From the NCBI GenBank assembly GCA_019459145.1, contig JAIBEK010000031.1, positions 62,001 to 126,000 on the forward strand: a stretch of 64,000 nt of DNA, written 5' to 3'. The stretch's first letter is position 1. Each line of letters starts with the position of its first letter. The translations under genes and the position numbers were made by a program. The notes under the pieces were generated by a model. That model had not been told where the DNA came from and made no database searches. It worked only from the letters and a program-made list of their open reading frames with translations. Shown piece by piece: positions 61,772 to 64,000 of this stretch. Source of the stretch: Arenimonas sp. (lineage in GTDB: Bacteria > Pseudomonadota > Alphaproteobacteria > Rhizobiales > Rhizobiaceae).

Positions 61772-61921
61772 ATGCAAAAGGACAAGCGACAGCAAGAGGC
61801 TGAAGACAAGGGTGATCTCGATCACCGCATCATCGTCGCCGGACCCGAGACCCGCGCCCGCGAGAATGATGGAAAGGATCCTCAGCCGGGAAAGACGGTC
61901 GTCAAGAACGGTGACAACTGA
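61772..61921 (+). CDS. 49-residue hydrophilic protein of unknown function
   Basis: A short, strongly charged product beginning MQKDKRQQEAEDKGDLDHRI and ending TVVKNGDN, with no cysteine or hydrophobic core, probably disordered. An AGGAG lies seven bases before the ATG, and a terminator follows the stop, which supports expression. No family recognised. Confidence 0.55.
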   Translation: MQKDKRQQEAEDKGDLDHRIIVAGPETRARENDGKDPQPGKTVVKNGDN

Positions 61922-61935
61922 CATTCCCGAACAGA

Positions 61936-61971
61936 AAAACGCCCGAAACGCAGATGCGCCTCGGGCGTTTT
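61936..61971. terminator. bidirectional terminator between the small gene and apt
   Basis: AAAACGCCCGA / TCGGGCGTTTT stem with a 14-base loop, A and T tracts on both sides, between convergent genes. Confidence 0.88.
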
Positions 61972-61996
61972 CGCAACCAAGAACAGCAAGCAGCGT

Positions 61997-62539
61997 TCAG
62001 TGGCCGGAAAACTCGACCAGGGTGCGAACCTCGACCCCCAGCGCCTCGAGTTTCTGTCGACCGCCCAGATCCGGCAGGTCGATGACGAAACAGGCCGAGA
62101 CGACATCGGCGCCGAGCTTGCGCAACAGCTGAACCGCACCGACGGCCGTGCCCCCGGTGGCGATCAGGTCGTCGCACAGGATAACCTTCTCGCCCGGCTC
62201 CACCGCATCGACATGCATTTCCATTTCGTCGACACCGTATTCCAGGCTGTAGGCGATGCTCACCGTCTCGTGCGGCAGTTTGCCCTTCTTGCGGATCGGC
62301 ACGAAGCCAGCCGAGAGCTGGTGTGCGAGTGCTCCGCCGAGGATGAAGCCACGGGCCTCCATGCCGGCGACCTTTCCGACTTTCAGCCCGGCATAGGGCT
62401 GAACCAGTTCGTCGACCGCGCGGCGGAAGGCCCGCGGATTGCCGAGCAGGGTGGTAATGTCGCGGAAGATAATGCCCGGCTTGGGATAGTCGGGAATGGA
62501 GCGGATCGAGGAAGCGAGCTCCAGCGCGAAATTGGTCAT
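61997..62539 (-). CDS. apt: adenine phosphoribosyltransferase
   Basis: Purine salvage enzyme: adenine plus PRPP to AMP. 180 residues. Seen are the N-terminal [57 protein letters not shown], and the PRPP loop [16 protein letters not shown]. Normal length. It lies downstream of petC on the same strand, as I recall for rhizobia, but a terminator separates them. Confidence 0.97.
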   Translation of the reverse strand: MTNFALELASSIRSIPDYPKPGIIFRDITTLLGNPRAFRRAVDELVQPYAGLKVGKVAGMEARGFILGGALAHQLSAGFVPIRKKGKLPHETVSIAYSLEYGVDEMEMHVDAVEPGEKVILCDDLIATGGTAVGAVQLLRKLGADVVSACFVIDLPDLGGRQKLEALGVEVRTLVEFSGH

Positions 62540-62611
62540 GTTGCGTCCGTGATGGATTCTTGAGGGAGGATTGCAGGCGACATTATCAAGTCCCGCGCAG
62601 GCAGACCAACG

Positions 62612-62637
62612 AAAAAGGCGACCCGAAGGCCGCCTTT
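62612..62637 (-). terminator. terminator of the pet operon
   Basis: On the minus strand AAAGGCGGCC, loop TTCG, GGTCGCCTTT (one mismatch) and then TTC, about 25 bases after the petC stop. Confidence 0.82.
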
Positions 62638-62662
62638 CCGATCAGGTTCCGAACCGTTAGGC

Positions 62663-63541
62663 TCAGTGTCCCTTGCTGGCGTAGACCGACTTCTTGGTCA
62701 GATAGACCAGCGCGGTGAAGATCGCCAGGAACACCATGACCATGAAGCCGGTGCGCTTGCGGTCTTCGAGATGCGGCTCTGCGGCCCACATCAAGAAGGC
62801 GGAAACGTCCTTGGAATACTGGTCCAGCGTCTGCGGCGTGCCGTCGTCGTAGGTCACCTGGTCGTCGCTGATGGGCGGAGCCATGGCGAGCGAGGCGGAA
62901 CCGACGAAATAGGGGTTGAAGTAGGTCCCCTCCGGCACTTCGACGCCTTCCGGCGGCTCCTGGTAGCCGGTCAGCAGCGAGTAGATATAATCCGGGCCGC
63001 CTTCCTGGTACTGGGTGAAGATGTCGAAGACGAAGGTCGGGAACCCACGCTCGACGCCGCGCGCCTTGGCGATCAGCGAGAAGTCCGGCGGAGCGGCACC
63101 GCCGTTGGCCGCAGCAGCCGCTTCCTTGTTCGGGAAGGGCGACGGGAAGTAGTCCGACGGAACGGCCTTACGGGTAAACATCTCGCCGTCGGCATTCGGG
63201 CCGTCTTCGACCTCGTATTCCGCGGCGAAGGCCTTCACCTGATCCTCGGAATATCCAAGATCAGTCAGCGTGCGGTAGGGGACCAGCTCCATCGAGTGGC
63301 AAGCCGAACAGACTTCCTTGTAGACCTTCAGGCCGCGCTGCAGCTGGGCCTTGTCATACTTGCCGAACGGGCCGGCAAAGCTCCAGTCGAGGTTATGCGG
63401 CTTGAGGATCGGATAGTGGCTGGTCGCTGCGGCGTGCTCCACCGCGGCGGCAAGATCGTGTCCATCCTCGGCCGCCGACGCGGCGGAAGTGAATCCGGCC
63501 AGGGTAGCGACCAGAGCGATGCTTGTAACAAGCTTTTTCAT
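62663..63541 (-). CDS. petC: cytochrome c1 of the bc1 complex
   Basis: Heme c subunit of ubiquinol:cytochrome c oxidoreductase, anchored facing the periplasm. 292 residues. A signal peptide ends near residue 24 (SAASAAED). The heme site is CSACH with Cys78, Cys81 and His82; the axial Met220 is in ASLAMAPPI. The C-terminal anchor is about 265-283. Start ATG after GAGGGAAATAAG. It is a separate gene here, unlike the fused cytochrome b/c1 (fbcH) of Bradyrhizobium. Gap to petB is 23 bases. Confidence 0.97.
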   Translation of the reverse strand: MKKLVTSIALVATLAGFTSAASAAEDGHDLAAAVEHAAATSHYPILKPHNLDWSFAGPFGKYDKAQLQRGLKVYKEVCSACHSMELVPYRTLTDLGYSEDQVKAFAAEYEVEDGPNADGEMFTRKAVPSDYFPSPFPNKEAAAAANGGAAPPDFSLIAKARGVERGFPTFVFDIFTQYQEGGPDYIYSLLTGYQEPPEGVEVPEGTYFNPYFVGSASLAMAPPISDDQVTYDDGTPQTLDQYSKDVSAFLMWAAEPHLEDRKRTGFMVMVFLAIFTALVYLTKKSVYASKGH

Positions 63542-63564
63542 CTTATTTCCCTCTCTCGCAGCGC

Positions 63565-64000
63565 TTAGACGGTTGCGTCGGCGGACTTGCCGCTCTTTTC
63601 GAGAACCGCCTCGGTGATCGAGTTCGGAATGCGGCGAGGCTTCTCGAACAGGCCGAGCAACGGCATCAGGATGAGGAAGAAGCCGAAGTAGTAGGCCGTG
63701 CCGATCTGCGACAGGATGACATACAGGCCTTCCGCCGGACGCGAGCCGAGCCAGCCGAGCATGATCGAGTTGGCAACGAATATCCAGAAGAACAGCTTGT
63801 ACCAGGGACGGTAGACGGCCGAGCGGACCTTCGACGTGTCGAGCCAGGGCAGGAAGAACAGGATGATGATCGAGCCGAACATCACCAGGACGCCGCCGAG
63901 CTTGGAGTCGATCGGGCCGACGTTGAAGGTGATGGCGCGCAGCATCGCGTAGAACGGCAGGTAGTACCATTCCGGAACGATGTGGGCCGGGGTCTTCAGC
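63565..64000 (-). CDS. petB: cytochrome b of the bc1 complex (5' part outside window)
   Basis: The C-terminal about 144 residues of the diheme cytochrome b subunit. The Qo-site motif [15 protein letters not shown] is visible near the window edge, followed by three membrane segments ([58 protein letters not shown]). The window ends before the heme-ligand helices. It belongs to a petABC operon whose petA should lie beyond position 64000. Confidence 0.96.
   Translation of the reverse strand, partial: LKTPAHIVPEWYYLPFYAMLRAITFNVGPIDSKLGGVLVMFGSIIILFFLPWLDTSKVRSAVYRPWYKLFFWIFVANSIMLGWLGSRPAEGLYVILSQIGTAYYFGFFLILMPLLGLFEKPRRIPNSITEAVLEKSGKSADATV

Noticed and set aside
62663-63970. 435-residue frame that could suggest a fused cytochrome b/c1 gene
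   Set aside because: The upstream 143 residues are out of frame with cytochrome b. True petB ends at 63565 in another frame, and petC has its own signal peptide, start and ribosome site.

Overview
The window is chromosomal DNA from an alphaproteobacterium of the order Hyphomicrobiales, very probably family Rhizobiaceae (Rhizobium, Agrobacterium, Sinorhizobium or a close genus). The reasons are high GC, dense coding with many ATGA overlaps, a BA14K protein, the carB-greA-lpsB and lrp-trxB-lsrB gene orders, a candidate AbcR (alpha-r15) small RNA between lsrB and an ArsR-type regulator, separate petB and petC genes followed by apt, and a RIME-like palindromic repeat. I see no rRNA, tRNA, CRISPR array, transposase or prophage. 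Most of the window is core chromosome with a few accessory islands.

1-12.3 kb: a zinc metallopeptidase (cut by the window edge), a glutathione S-transferase, an amidase, a Cache-type chemoreceptor with a CheR tether (DWEEF), carB, an EamA exporter, an SRPBCC protein and a lone DUF2235 hydrolase. 12.4-21.7 kb: greA and the lpsB/lpcC core glycosyltransferase, then a surface-polysaccharide cassette (KpsC/KpsS-like protein, an antisense GxGPS-motif protein, a polysaccharide pyruvyl transferase and a sialyltransferase-like GT29 protein), then lrp, trxB, lsrB, a candidate AbcR sRNA and an ArsR regulator. The flanks match a known rhizobial LPS locus while the cassette content differs. This is the most interesting part of the window.

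21.7-38 kb: an old yellow enzyme, a truncated VOC gene, a DUF2188 protein, a ChaA-type antiporter, an OpgC-like acyltransferase, aspartate aminotransferase, a catalytically dead EAL protein, two small membrane proteins, a periplasmic aldose dehydrogenase, a second EamA protein, cspA, BA14K, an MBL hydrolase, a MarR / response regulator / sensor kinase operon, and the ybjN-proC-csaA operon. 38-51 kb: ubiK, lgt, midA-like, pgeF, an M24-fold protein lacking metal ligands, a lipoprotein, prs, a second chemoreceptor without a tether, and an aldehyde dehydrogenase / DUF779 pair. A GAF-Fis regulator lies beside that pair, and related 7-4-7 inverted repeats lie upstream of both regulator and dehydrogenase.

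51-64 kb: rplY, then a GGDEF-EAL protein with a periplasmic solute-binding protein placed between rplY and pth, a GNAT gene, an MpaB-like gene overlapping clpS, ychF, a DUF2892 membrane protein with a Crp/Fnr regulator, a three-gene overlapping MaoC-MaoC-GPx operon, a 49-residue protein, apt, petC and the 3' part of petB. All calls come from reading the sequence without database searches. Family names are recognition, and functions beyond the family are inference.
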